From positions 1-7,973 of the forward strand of contig QOAB01000061.1 in assembly GCA_003978285.1 (NCBI GenBank): 7,973 nt of DNA. The letters run 5' to 3'. The stretch is from Candidatus Thioglobus sp. (GTDB taxonomy: Bacteria > Pseudomonadota > Gammaproteobacteria > PS1 > Thioglobaceae). Below are positions 1 through 7,941 of this stretch, in pieces. Made by a program: the position numbers and the translations under genes. The notes under the pieces were generated by a model. The model searched no databases. It saw nothing but the letters and a program-made list of their open reading frames with translations, and had not been told where the DNA came from. The number at the start of each line of letters is the position of its first letter. Within the stretch, counting starts at the first letter, position 1.

Positions 1-297
1 GCCAAATACAACATTGTTGCTCTGCATCATCCAATCGTTTCCATGCAATCAGATTGGGATGACTCACTCTCATTAGAAAATGCAGACGAACTGTTCAATG
101 TGATGAATAAATACCCTAAAATAAAGGCAGTTTTGTGGGGGCATGCCCACCAAGCCAGTGAATTTAATAACGGTGATGTTGTGCTTATTTCATGCCCATC
201 AACCGCACTACAATTTGACAACGAAACTAGGATTGGATTTAACCATTACAGACTACATGATGATGGAAAATTAGAATACAACACGCAATGGATTTAG
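1..297 (+). CDS. cpdA: 3',5'-cAMP phosphodiesterase CpdA-like metallophosphoesterase, C-terminal part
   Basis: The reading frame is open from base 1, so the N-terminus lies outside the window; 98 residues remain. They hold the two C-terminal metal-binding motifs of the calcineurin-like (class III) phosphodiesterases: a His-His-Pro motif (ALHHPIVSM, residues 7-15 of the fragment) and a GHxH motif (GHAHQ, about residues 47-51) after a KAVLWG strand. Spacing and local sequence resemble CpdA/Icc, which hydrolyses 3',5'-cAMP to 5'-AMP in the cytoplasm with a two-metal centre. The N-terminal DxH, GD and GNHD motifs cannot be checked here. The next gene starts 10 bases before this stop and encodes a YqiB-like protein; yqiB and cpdA are also neighbours in Escherichia coli, which supports the assignment. 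Other class III phosphoesterases with different substrates share these motifs, so cAMP as substrate is inferred from family and context. Confidence 0.8.
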   Translation, partial: AKYNIVALHHPIVSMQSDWDDSLSLENADELFNVMNKYPKIKAVLWGHAHQASEFNNGDVVLISCPSTALQFDNETRIGFNHYRLHDDGKLEYNTQWI

Positions 298-752
298 AAA
301 CAACAATTATCAGAAATTTGTACAACCAACAAAAGCCAAAGAGTTACGCCCAAGTTTCTGATTTATTTGAAGTCAATTTTAAAAAAATATCACGGCTCAT
401 CCCTTTGTTACCAATCATTTCTCATCATAGTGTTGCCAAACAATCAGGTGAAAATGATTTACATTTGTTTGTGGAAGAAAAAACACCTTACACCACTACT
501 TTTATTCTAACTCATCAGCTCGACTCCCCTGCCGGATCAATCAGTCGGCCTGATATTAAATTTAAAGTGTACTTTGATGCCAATCTACTTGAGGTTGTTT
601 CAGTGTGTAACGAAACCACGCTTAACATCAATCACCCCTTCTTAGCCAAATGCTCTGATATGGATATACAATGGGAACTCAATACTTTTATCGAAAGATG
701 GCTAGATTACTGCTTAAGTAAATATCAAGGAATATCATGGCAGACGCTGTAG
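288..752 (+). CDS. yqiB: DUF1249 family protein, YqiB-like
   Basis: This is a 154-residue soluble protein with no signal peptide or membrane segment. It matches E. coli YqiB (DUF1249) as I remember it in four blocks: an N-terminal helix ending in NFKKISRLIP (residues 30-39), the strand EKTPYTTTFIL (64-74), the strand KVYFDANLLEVVSV (93-106), and the C-terminal WELNTFIERWLDYCL (129-143), equivalent to QFLADWLRYCL in E. coli. The length is close to the roughly 140 residues usual for the family. The biochemical role is unknown. The start overlaps the cpdA-like gene by 10 bases and the end overlaps the 5'-nucleotidase gene by 16 bases, so it is embedded in a translationally linked unit. In E. coli the order is yqiB then cpdA; here it is reversed, yet the pair is still together. 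No clear Shine-Dalgarno sequence precedes the ATG, which fits coupling to the upstream gene. Confidence 0.82.
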   Translation: MDLETTIIRNLYNQQKPKSYAQVSDLFEVNFKKISRLIPLLPIISHHSVAKQSGENDLHLFVEEKTPYTTTFILTHQLDSPAGSISRPDIKFKVYFDANLLEVVSVCNETTLNINHPFLAKCSDMDIQWELNTFIERWLDYCLSKYQGISWQTL

Positions 753-1639
753 ACCCAGAAGCTAAAGGGAAGCTAGTCATTGCAATCTCATCAAGAGCTT
801 TGTTTGATTTAGATGAATCACATCAAATTTTTAAAGAGCATGGTGTGGAGGCTTATGCCAAACACCAAGAGGAAAACGAAGAGGTTATTTTAAAACCTGG
901 TGTTGGATTTACACTGGTTAAAAAACTGTTAAATCTTAATACCAAGCAAAATCCAATTGATGTCATTTTGCTCTCTCGAAACAGTGCTGATACAGGCTTA
1001 CGTATCTTTAATTCGATCGAACATTATGGTCTTAACATCTCACGAGCAGCCTTCACTCGTGGCGAAAGCACGCACAATTTAGTTGGTGCTTTTGAGGCGG
1101 ACTTATTTTTATCGAGCAATTATCAGGATGTGCAAAAAGCACTAGAATCAGGTTTTGCTGCCGCTTCTATTGTTGGCTCTGGTTCAAATGATTCTCACGA
1201 CACGCAATTACGCATCGCTTTTGATGGTGATGCAGTGATTTTTTCAGACGAAGCAGAAAAAATCTACCAAGAAAAAGGCATTGAGGCCTTTGAAGAAAAC
1301 GAAAAAAAATCAGCCAACATCGAACTTAAGGCTGGACCTTTTAAGTGTTTTTTAAAATCATTACATAAAATTCAATCCGCCTTTCCTGTGGAGAATAATC
1401 CTATTAGAACAGCCTTAGTCACAGCGCGCTCTGCCCCCTCGCACAAACGCGTGATTCACACCATGCGTGAATGGGGAATTCGTATCGATGAGTCATTCTT
1501 TTTAGGTGGGCTTGACAAAGGTATTTTCTTAAAAGAGTTTGGTGCAGATATCTTTTTTGATGATCAGCACAAGCACTGTCAATCTGCCTCCCAGTATGTG
1601 CCAACAGGGCATGTTCCAAGTGGAATTTCTAATTTGTGA
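737..1639 (+). CDS. Cytosolic 5'-nucleotidase (cN-I/PF06189-like, HAD fold)
   Basis: This 300-residue cytosolic protein resembles the family that includes mammalian cN-IA/cN-IB, which dephosphorylate AMP and other nucleoside 5'-monophosphates. HAD-type motifs are visible in the C-terminal half: motif I FDGDAV (162-167, D163/D165), a motif II Thr in LVTARSAP (T229), a Lys in FLGGLDKG (K261), and motif IV FFDDQ (D275/D276). The N-terminal half has the family signature SSRALFDLD (18-26). It is a diverged copy of the C-terminal half: residues 15-40 align without gaps to 160-185, and 73-128 to 222-277. All acidic catalytic positions are replaced in the N-terminal copy (S18, R20, S126, S127). The ATG is preceded by AAGG at 727-730, and the start overlaps the YqiB-like gene by 16 bases. 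The stop overlaps the GTG of the downstream membrane protein gene (GTGA). AMP as substrate is a family-level inference, made more attractive by the AMP-producing CpdA relative upstream. Confidence 0.85.
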   Translation: MADAVDPEAKGKLVIAISSRALFDLDESHQIFKEHGVEAYAKHQEENEEVILKPGVGFTLVKKLLNLNTKQNPIDVILLSRNSADTGLRIFNSIEHYGLNISRAAFTRGESTHNLVGAFEADLFLSSNYQDVQKALESGFAAASIVGSGSNDSHDTQLRIAFDGDAVIFSDEAEKIYQEKGIEAFEENEKKSANIELKAGPFKCFLKSLHKIQSAFPVENNPIRTALVTARSAPSHKRVIHTMREWGIRIDESFFLGGLDKGIFLKEFGADIFFDDQHKHCQSASQYVPTGHVPSGISNL

Positions 1640-2523
1640 TATTTGACACTAGAGCCTTTATTGGTAGCTCAATTTCAACCGCCAAAATCATTCTTAGTAC
1701 TGTTATTCCTTATTTTTTATTAGCAGAGTTATTATTGTATTTTGAGTTAATGCCTATTATTGCTCAAGTATTTACGCCTTTTACTACTTTACTTAATTTA
1801 CCACCAGAAGCGGCATTAGCCCTGGCATCTGGTGTATTTCTTAATCTGTATGCTGCTATTGCCTTTGCTTCACCTCTAGGTCTAAGTGTCTATGATTGGA
1901 CAGTGCTAGGTCTATTTCTTGGTGTGTTGCACTCAATCCCTGTTGAATCGGCCATTATGAAAAAATTGGGTATTGGCTGGATAAAATCAATAAGCTTTAG
2001 ACTGGTTATGGCATTTGTAGTGCTGACACCCTTGCTAATGATTCCAGCAGAAATATTGTTCGACAATCCTAACGAGGTTGCTAATGCTTTATATCAAATA
2101 ACTTCGATAACACCTACAAACTTCATTGATTTTTTATTACAAAAAATTTATGAATCTATCCTACTTTCAATAGAAATTATTATTTTAGTTAGTCTGGTTA
2201 TTTTTATTATCACCTTAATCAAAGGCTTAAATTTCTTACAAAAATTTGATCATCATCTAAGTGCAATCATGGCTTTAATAACTGGTGTTTTAATTGGCAT
2301 TACCTACGGTGCCGGTGTGCTTTTAAAAGAAGCACAATACATGAGTAAACAACAGGTAGTATCGGTGTGCTATTTTTTAATGGTGGCCCACGCTATTATT
2401 GAAGACACCTTACTCTTTGTATTTTTTGGGGCTGATATTTTTCTACTTATTAGTATTCGCTTATTTTTTGCCACTTTTGTGTTTTTTGTCATTTCTATTT
2501 ATTACAAAATGGGTCGGACTTAA
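1636..2523 (+). CDS. Multi-spanning membrane protein of the nucleoside-recognition (Gate domain) type
   Basis: This is a 295-residue, strongly hydrophobic protein with about eight membrane segments, near residues 15-37, 60-81, 86-105, 120-140, 175-197, 208-230, 242-262 and 264-289. There is a loop at 141-170 and a short charged stretch at 196-207. Conserved-looking polar motifs inside the membrane part are HSIPVESAIMKKLG (99-112) and HAIIEDTLLF (252-261), followed by R275. Both resemble the Gate/nucleoside-recognition proteins (PF07670-like) as I remember them; a search is needed to confirm this. The GTG start is chosen because it overlaps the upstream stop as GTGA, a typical coupling arrangement, and because the first membrane helix follows after about 14 residues. 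Pairing with a cytosolic 5'-nucleotidase suggests transport of nucleosides or bases, but neither direction nor substrate can be read from the sequence. It is the last gene of the unit before a 58-base gap. Confidence 0.65.
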   Translation: MIFDTRAFIGSSISTAKIILSTVIPYFLLAELLLYFELMPIIAQVFTPFTTLLNLPPEAALALASGVFLNLYAAIAFASPLGLSVYDWTVLGLFLGVLHSIPVESAIMKKLGIGWIKSISFRLVMAFVVLTPLLMIPAEILFDNPNEVANALYQITSITPTNFIDFLLQKIYESILLSIEIIILVSLVIFIITLIKGLNFLQKFDHHLSAIMALITGVLIGITYGAGVLLKEAQYMSKQQVVSVCYFLMVAHAIIEDTLLFVFFGADIFLLISIRLFFATFVFFVISIYYKMGRT

Positions 2524-2546
2524 ACGGGGTAAAGCCTTGTAATTAT

Positions 2547-2555
2547 TGGTAAAAT
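2547..2555 (+). promoter_or_regulatory. Candidate extended -10 promoter for hisS
   Basis: The only non-coding gap on the + strand large enough for a promoter (2524-2581) holds TGG followed by TAAAAT, an extended -10 element with five of six consensus bases. No good -35 hexamer lies 17 bases upstream. Transcription would start near 2562, leaving a leader of about 20 bases. Read-through from the upstream unit is equally possible. A TTTTTT run at 2567-2572 is not preceded by a convincing stem, so I do not call a terminator. Confidence 0.4.
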
Positions 2556-2581
2556 AACCTAATTAATTTTTTATAACAGCA

Positions 2582-3844
2582 ATGTCTAACAAAATCCAAG
2601 CTATTCGCGGAATGAACGACCTACTACCTAAGGACTCTGCTTTGTGGTTGTCGCTAGAAAAAACAATCTTTGATTTGTTTATCTCTTATGGCTTTAAAAA
2701 TATTCGCACACCCATCGTCGAAAAAACTGATACTTTTTGTCGTGCAATTGGTGAAGCGACTGATATTGTTGAAAAAGAAATGTACTCTTGGAAAGAATCT
2801 AACGGTGAAAGTTTAAGTTTAAGGCCTGAAGGTACTGCAGGCTGTGTGCGTATGATGATTGAGCACAACTTACCCAGAGAAGGCATTCAAAAAGTCTTTT
2901 ATCAAGGCGCTATGTTTAGACATGAGCGCCCGCAAAAAGGCCGTTACCGCCAATTCCACCAGGTGGGTGTTGAAGTGTTTGGTGCTGATACTGCCAAAAT
3001 AGATGCAGAACTAATGGCGATGACCCATTCACTGTGGCAAAGCCTTGGTTTGAAAAATCTCACTTTAGAAATCAATACGCTAGGCTCGGTTGAGGCAAGA
3101 GCAAACTATCGATCTATACTAGTTGATTATTTCACCCAGTATAAAGATCAACTGGATGAAGATTCCACAAGGCGTTTATCATCAAATCCGCTGCGTATTC
3201 TAGACAGTAAAAATAAAGACATGCAATCTTTGATTAATGCTGCACCTAAGCTCATGGATCATCTAGATGAGGAATCAAGCAAACACTTTGATGAATTCAA
3301 GGCATATTTACAATGCTTAGATATTCCTTATGTCATCAACACGCGCTTGGTTAGAGGTTTAGATTATTACAACCGCACTGTGTTTGAATGGACCACAACC
3401 GACTTAGGCGCACAAGGTACGATTTGTGCTGGTGGCCGTTACGATGGCTTGGTAGAGAAAATGGGCGGAAAATCAACCTCTGCAGTTGGTTTTGCTTTAG
3501 GCTTAGAACGCTTAGTTTTATTATTAGAAGCGCAAGATATCGCTTTAGAAAAATCACCTTTATCTATTTATTTAGTCGTACTGGGTGAAAATGCACAGTT
3601 TAAATCTATGCAAATCGCCGCGCAACTGCATCATGCATTACCCAAGGCAATACTTTATAATGACATCACTTTAGGTAGTTTTAAAGCGCAATTTAAAAAG
3701 GCAGATAAAGCCAATGCTGATTATGCGTTAATCCTAGGTGAAGAAGAAGTACAAAACAATCAAGTCGCTATTAAACCACTTAAAGGCCAAGGTGAGCAAC
3801 AAACTATGAGTCTAGAAGATGCGATTCAATATTTTAAAAATTAA
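2582..3844 (+). CDS. hisS: Histidyl-tRNA synthetase
   Basis: HisS charges tRNA-His with histidine in the cytoplasm as a class II homodimer. The 420-residue length is normal (E. coli 424). Visible landmarks are the N-terminal AIRGMNDLLP (7-16), the histidine-site loop LRPEGTAG (80-87, E83), motif 2 MFRHERPQKGRYRQFHQ (111-127, R113), the histidine-specific HisA motif RGLDYYNRTVFEW (258-270), the HisB region AGGRYDGL (283-290), motif 3 GFALGLERL (303-311, R310), and a C-terminal anticodon-binding domain from about 325 to 420 with AQFKKADKANADYALILGE. No key residue is missing. The ATG is followed directly by the conserved N-terminal block; no clear Shine-Dalgarno precedes it. It heads the hisS-yfgM-der cluster, with a 12-base gap to yfgM. 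The ispG gene that often precedes hisS in gammaproteobacteria is not upstream here; the Gate-type membrane protein gene is. Confidence 0.98.
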   Translation: MSNKIQAIRGMNDLLPKDSALWLSLEKTIFDLFISYGFKNIRTPIVEKTDTFCRAIGEATDIVEKEMYSWKESNGESLSLRPEGTAGCVRMMIEHNLPREGIQKVFYQGAMFRHERPQKGRYRQFHQVGVEVFGADTAKIDAELMAMTHSLWQSLGLKNLTLEINTLGSVEARANYRSILVDYFTQYKDQLDEDSTRRLSSNPLRILDSKNKDMQSLINAAPKLMDHLDEESSKHFDEFKAYLQCLDIPYVINTRLVRGLDYYNRTVFEWTTTDLGAQGTICAGGRYDGLVEKMGGKSTSAVGFALGLERLVLLLEAQDIALEKSPLSIYLVVLGENAQFKSMQIAAQLHHALPKAILYNDITLGSFKAQFKKADKANADYALILGEEEVQNNQVAIKPLKGQGEQQTMSLEDAIQYFKN

Positions 3845-3856
3845 GAGAACCATCAT

Positions 3857-4471
3857 ATGAAAAATTTCATTGAAGTAGGTAAAACTGAAGACGAACAAGC
3901 CGAGCAAATCAAAAAATGGCTCAAAGAAAACGGACCTCAAATTATTGCAGGTATCGTCATGGGTTTATCAGGCATATGGGGTTTTAACTATTACAACAAC
4001 TACCAGAACGAACAAGCTATTAACGCACGTTCTGCTTACTTATCCATTGTATCGAACCCTAATTCACTAGCATTAACGACTTTACAAAGCGATTACACAG
4101 ACAGTAGTTACACACAACAATCTATATTAATGATGGCAAAACATGCGGTGTCAGCTGGTAATTATCAGCAAGCACTTGAACATTTATCGCCATTATTAAA
4201 GTCTGAAAATGAATTTATTGCACATACGGCCAAACTTAGATCAGCTGCTATTTATTTGCAAATAGGTAGCTATGACCAAGCACTATCCACCCTTGATGCT
4301 GATGAAAATTCAGTATTTAGTGCTTTGTACAACCACACCAAAGGCGATATTCATTTGGCAAAAAATAATATTGACTCTGCTAAAAAACATTACCAATTAG
4401 CCTTAGCTCAATTATCAACTGATTCAGAGTTGCGAGCTTTAATTCAAATTAAGTTAAACGATCTTAACTAA
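3857..4471 (+). CDS. yfgM: YfgM family ancillary translocon/TPR protein
   Basis: This is a 204-residue protein with the YfgM layout: a short cytosolic N-terminus (1-27, TEDEQAEQIKKWLKENG), one membrane helix (about 28-46, IIAGIVMGLSGIWGFNYY), and a periplasmic TPR-like domain. The repeats are visible around GNYQQALEHL (101-110), GSYDQALSTL (137-146) and NIDSAKKHYQLAL (171-183). The C-terminus KLNDLN matches the KINNL ending of E. coli YfgM (206 residues). In E. coli the protein associates with the SecYEG translocon and the chaperone PpiD, and assists periplasmic protein folding. The start has AAGAGA at 3843-3848, eight bases before the ATG. It lies between hisS and der; in most gammaproteobacteria bamB separates yfgM from der, but here only 13 bases remain. 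Confidence 0.93.
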   Translation: MKNFIEVGKTEDEQAEQIKKWLKENGPQIIAGIVMGLSGIWGFNYYNNYQNEQAINARSAYLSIVSNPNSLALTTLQSDYTDSSYTQQSILMMAKHAVSAGNYQQALEHLSPLLKSENEFIAHTAKLRSAAIYLQIGSYDQALSTLDADENSVFSALYNHTKGDIHLAKNNIDSAKKHYQLALAQLSTDSELRALIQIKLNDLN

Positions 4472-4484
4472 CGCTTTTTAAATC

Positions 4485-5897
4485 ATGGGTTTACCTATCA
4501 TCTCATTAGTTGGACGCCCAAACGTAGGTAAGTCCACACTATTTAATCGCTTAAGCAAGTCACGCCAAGCCCTGGTATCTGACTTTGAGGGCTTAACACG
4601 TGATCGCCAATATGCAGAAGTTTTACTGGATGACGATACCGAAACTTTTGTCACTATTGTTGATACCGGTGGTTTAACCAATGAAATCAATGAAATTGAT
4701 AGCGGCATTCAAGGTCAAGTATTAAATGCCTTAGAAGAGTCTGATGTTATTTATTTTATTGTTAGCGCTAGAGATGGTGTTATCGGCCTAGATCAAGAAA
4801 TCGGTGCGCGATTACGTCGACTCAAGAAAAAGATTGTTTTAGTTTGTAATAAAGCTGAAGGATTAGACCTTAGTCTAGCGGCAGAATTTTATGAATTAGG
4901 CTTGGGAAAACCAATCTTAATTGCGGCTGAACACGGCCAAGGTATTGAAGAATTAATCGACCATACGTTACCACTACTACCTCAGGTAACAGATGATGAA
5001 GAGCCTGATGAAGATGTTGAAGGTATTGCTGTTGCAGTACTGGGTAGGCCTAATGTAGGAAAGTCCACACTGATTAACCGCATTCTTGGTGAAGAGCGCG
5101 TGCTAGCGATCGACTTGCCAGGCACTACCCGTGATAGCATCTATATTCCTTTTGAGCGTGAAGGGCAAAAATACACACTGATTGACACTGCCGGTATTCG
5201 CCGTAAGCGCTCTACCCATGAAAAGATTGAAAAATTCTCAATCATTAAAGCCATTGATGCCCTAGAAAAATCACACGTGGTTATCTTGGTATTAGATGCT
5301 CGAGAAGGGGTGACTGAACAGGATGCCACCCTACTCGGTATGATTGCTGATAAAGGTAGGGCTCTAATGATTGCCATTAATAAATGGGACGGGTTAGATG
5401 ATTATCAAAAATCAGAAGTTAAGCGCAAACTTGAAGTCAAACTCTCATTTGTAAATTATGCCAGCGTACATTATATCTCTGCTCTACATGGCTCTGGCGT
5501 GGGCAAGCTGTTTGCCCCTATTCAAAAAGCATTTCAAAGTGCAGGTGAAAAACACCCAACTTCATTACTAAATAAAATATTAGAAAAGGCCAATCAAGGA
5601 CACCAGCCACCGCCTGTTAAAGGCAGACGTTTGAAGATTAAATATGTCAACCAATCTGATGTGTTCCCACCCACCTTTACATTCCATGGTAACCACTTAC
5701 AAAGCGTACCAAATGCTTATGAGCGCTACCTAAAGAACCTATTTATTAGAGAGTTAAAGCTCACCAATACACCTATTAGAATGGAATATAGAAGTGGCGA
5801 AAACCCTTTTAAAGACAATAAAAATGAATTAAATGCTAGGCAAATCGTTAAGAGACGCCGCCTAATGCAGTTTATTAAGAAGCGGAAAAAGCGCTAG
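4485..5897 (+). CDS. der: Ribosome-assembly GTPase Der (EngA)
   Basis: Der is an essential tandem GTPase that acts in 50S ribosomal subunit assembly. The 470-residue protein has two G domains and a C-terminal KH-like domain. G domain 1 has P-loop GRPNVGKST (10-18), LTRD (37-40), DTGG (60-63) and the G4 motif NKAEG (122-126). G domain 2 has GRPNVGKST (187-195), TTRD (214-217), DTAGIRRK (234-241), NKWDG (299-303) and G5 SAL (332-334). An acidic linker (170-179, DEEPDEDVE) joins them. The KH-like part runs from about 360 to 445, with the PPPVKGRRLKIKY and ENPF signatures, and the tail is very basic (KKRKKR). The first G4 has Glu instead of Asp, which I recall from other proteobacterial Der proteins. 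The ATG directly precedes the conserved LPIISLVGRPNVG block and has no obvious Shine-Dalgarno. The 3' end overlaps a convergent gene by 23 bases. Confidence 0.98.
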   Translation: MGLPIISLVGRPNVGKSTLFNRLSKSRQALVSDFEGLTRDRQYAEVLLDDDTETFVTIVDTGGLTNEINEIDSGIQGQVLNALEESDVIYFIVSARDGVIGLDQEIGARLRRLKKKIVLVCNKAEGLDLSLAAEFYELGLGKPILIAAEHGQGIEELIDHTLPLLPQVTDDEEPDEDVEGIAVAVLGRPNVGKSTLINRILGEERVLAIDLPGTTRDSIYIPFEREGQKYTLIDTAGIRRKRSTHEKIEKFSIIKAIDALEKSHVVILVLDAREGVTEQDATLLGMIADKGRALMIAINKWDGLDDYQKSEVKRKLEVKLSFVNYASVHYISALHGSGVGKLFAPIQKAFQSAGEKHPTSLLNKILEKANQGHQPPPVKGRRLKIKYVNQSDVFPPTFTFHGNHLQSVPNAYERYLKNLFIRELKLTNTPIRMEYRSGENPFKDNKNELNARQIVKRRRLMQFIKKRKKR

Positions 5898-6221
5898 AGT
5901 AGCTTGCTTCTTTTGTATTCTTATCTAGGCTAATGGTTAATTCACAATACGAATTTTCTAAAATTTTGGCTTGAGATGCATCGTCGCTACAAGCGCAGCC
6001 TGACAAGACTTCACAAAAAAACACGCCTGTTTTAATTTCAACTGAATCTTTAGTTTCATGGCTAGACAAGATAATTGGCTCAATCGTTGCCTGATCAATC
6101 ACCGCGTTGTGATTACAACAATCTTTTAAAGGTAAGACACCGAGCTCGAGCGATTGAACGGCTTGTTTAAAATACTGAGGAAATTCATTACTTCCCCAAT
6201 ACTTTATAGCCTGGTCAAACA

Positions 6222-6222
<1 letters not shown>
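5875..6222 (-). CDS. Conserved six-cysteine small protein of unknown function, downstream of pyrG
   Basis: This 115-residue cytosolic protein has no signal peptide or membrane segment. It has six cysteines: C35-C36 in KDCCNHN, C70 in VFFCEV, C76 and C78 in GCACSDD, and C93 in YCELTISLD. The block from about 66 to 100 (GVFFxxxLSGCxCxDD ... N.YCEL...LD) resembles uncharacterised proteins of about 110 residues that I recall from beta- and gammaproteobacteria, so I take it as a real gene. The N-terminal half is helical (FDQAIKYWGSNEFPQYFKQAVQSLELGVLPLKD). The CC and CxC groups could bind a metal, but no such function is established. Translation starts at a GTG whose first base is the last base of the pyrG stop (TAGTG), which argues for reinitiation after pyrG and for shared transcription. 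Its stop lies inside the 3' end of der on the other strand. Confidence 0.72.
5877..5914 (+). terminator. Candidate hairpin terminator at the der end
   Basis: AAGAAGC (5877-5883) is perfectly complementary to GCTTCTT (5906-5912). Inside lies a smaller perfect hairpin, GCTA-GAG-TAGC (5893-5903). The right arm runs into a T-rich stretch (TTCTTTT, 5908-5914) just after the der stop. This looks like a weak intrinsic terminator for the rightward unit. Its left arm lies within the der coding end, and the whole structure overlaps the last codons of the convergent small gene. The outer stem has a loop of 22 bases, so the fold is uncertain. Confidence 0.35.
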
Positions 6223-7868
<1,646 letters not shown>

Positions 7869-7888
7869 CTAACAAAGTTGAAATGGTT

Positions 7889-7894
7889 ATGATA
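7889..7894 (-). promoter_or_regulatory. Possible -10 element for pyrG
   Basis: Read on the - strand these bases are TATCAT, four or five matches to the -10 consensus depending on weighting, about 27 bases before the pyrG ATG. No good -35 hexamer is seen 16 to 18 bases further upstream (CCCATA region). The element overlaps the left arm of the palindrome at 7893-7908. The call is weak and rests mainly on position. Confidence 0.25.
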
Positions 7895-7908
7895 CACAAA
7901 ACTGTGTA
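7893..7908. repeat. Perfect palindrome TACACA-AAAC-TGTGTA, candidate operator
   Basis: Two six-base arms are exactly complementary around a four-base centre. The palindrome lies upstream of pyrG, between candidate promoter elements on both strands, where a dimeric repressor or activator could act. It does not match the CRP (TGTGA-N6-TCACA), FNR or LexA consensus. One copy is seen in the window. A chance match is possible in such AT-rich DNA. Confidence 0.4.
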
Positions 7909-7941
7909 GAATATGGGCGTATTAAATCATCGTAAATATTG

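Larger units (their letters stand above)
7884..7912 (+). promoter_or_regulatory. Possible divergent promoter facing right
   Basis: TGGTTA (7884-7889, a poor -35) and TAGAAT (7907-7912, a good -10 with five of six consensus bases) are separated by 17 bases on the + strand. Transcription would start near 7919 and run out of the window. The palindrome at 7893-7908 fills the spacer and touches the -10. Confidence 0.35.

Noticed and set aside
27..221. Open frame of 64 codons on the - strand at the window start.
   Set aside because: It overlaps the cpdA-like frame, which carries two metal-binding motifs; the reverse frame has none.
1419..1619. Open frame of 66 codons on the - strand.
   Set aside because: It lies fully inside the 5'-nucleotidase gene, which has clear family motifs; its translation resembles no family I know.
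2541..2572. GGT/ACC pairing followed by a run of six T before hisS, considered as a terminator for the upstream unit.
   Set aside because: The stem is only about three perfect base pairs with mismatches beyond, too weak to call.
4478..4708. Open frame of 76 codons on the - strand opposite the start of der.
   Set aside because: It is a reverse-strand shadow of the strongly conserved first GTPase domain of Der.
4848..4862. First G4 motif of Der reads NKAEG instead of NKxDG, which might reduce guanine specificity.
   Set aside because: I recall the same NKAEG form in other proteobacterial Der proteins, and all other G motifs are intact, so this is a family variant rather than a defect.
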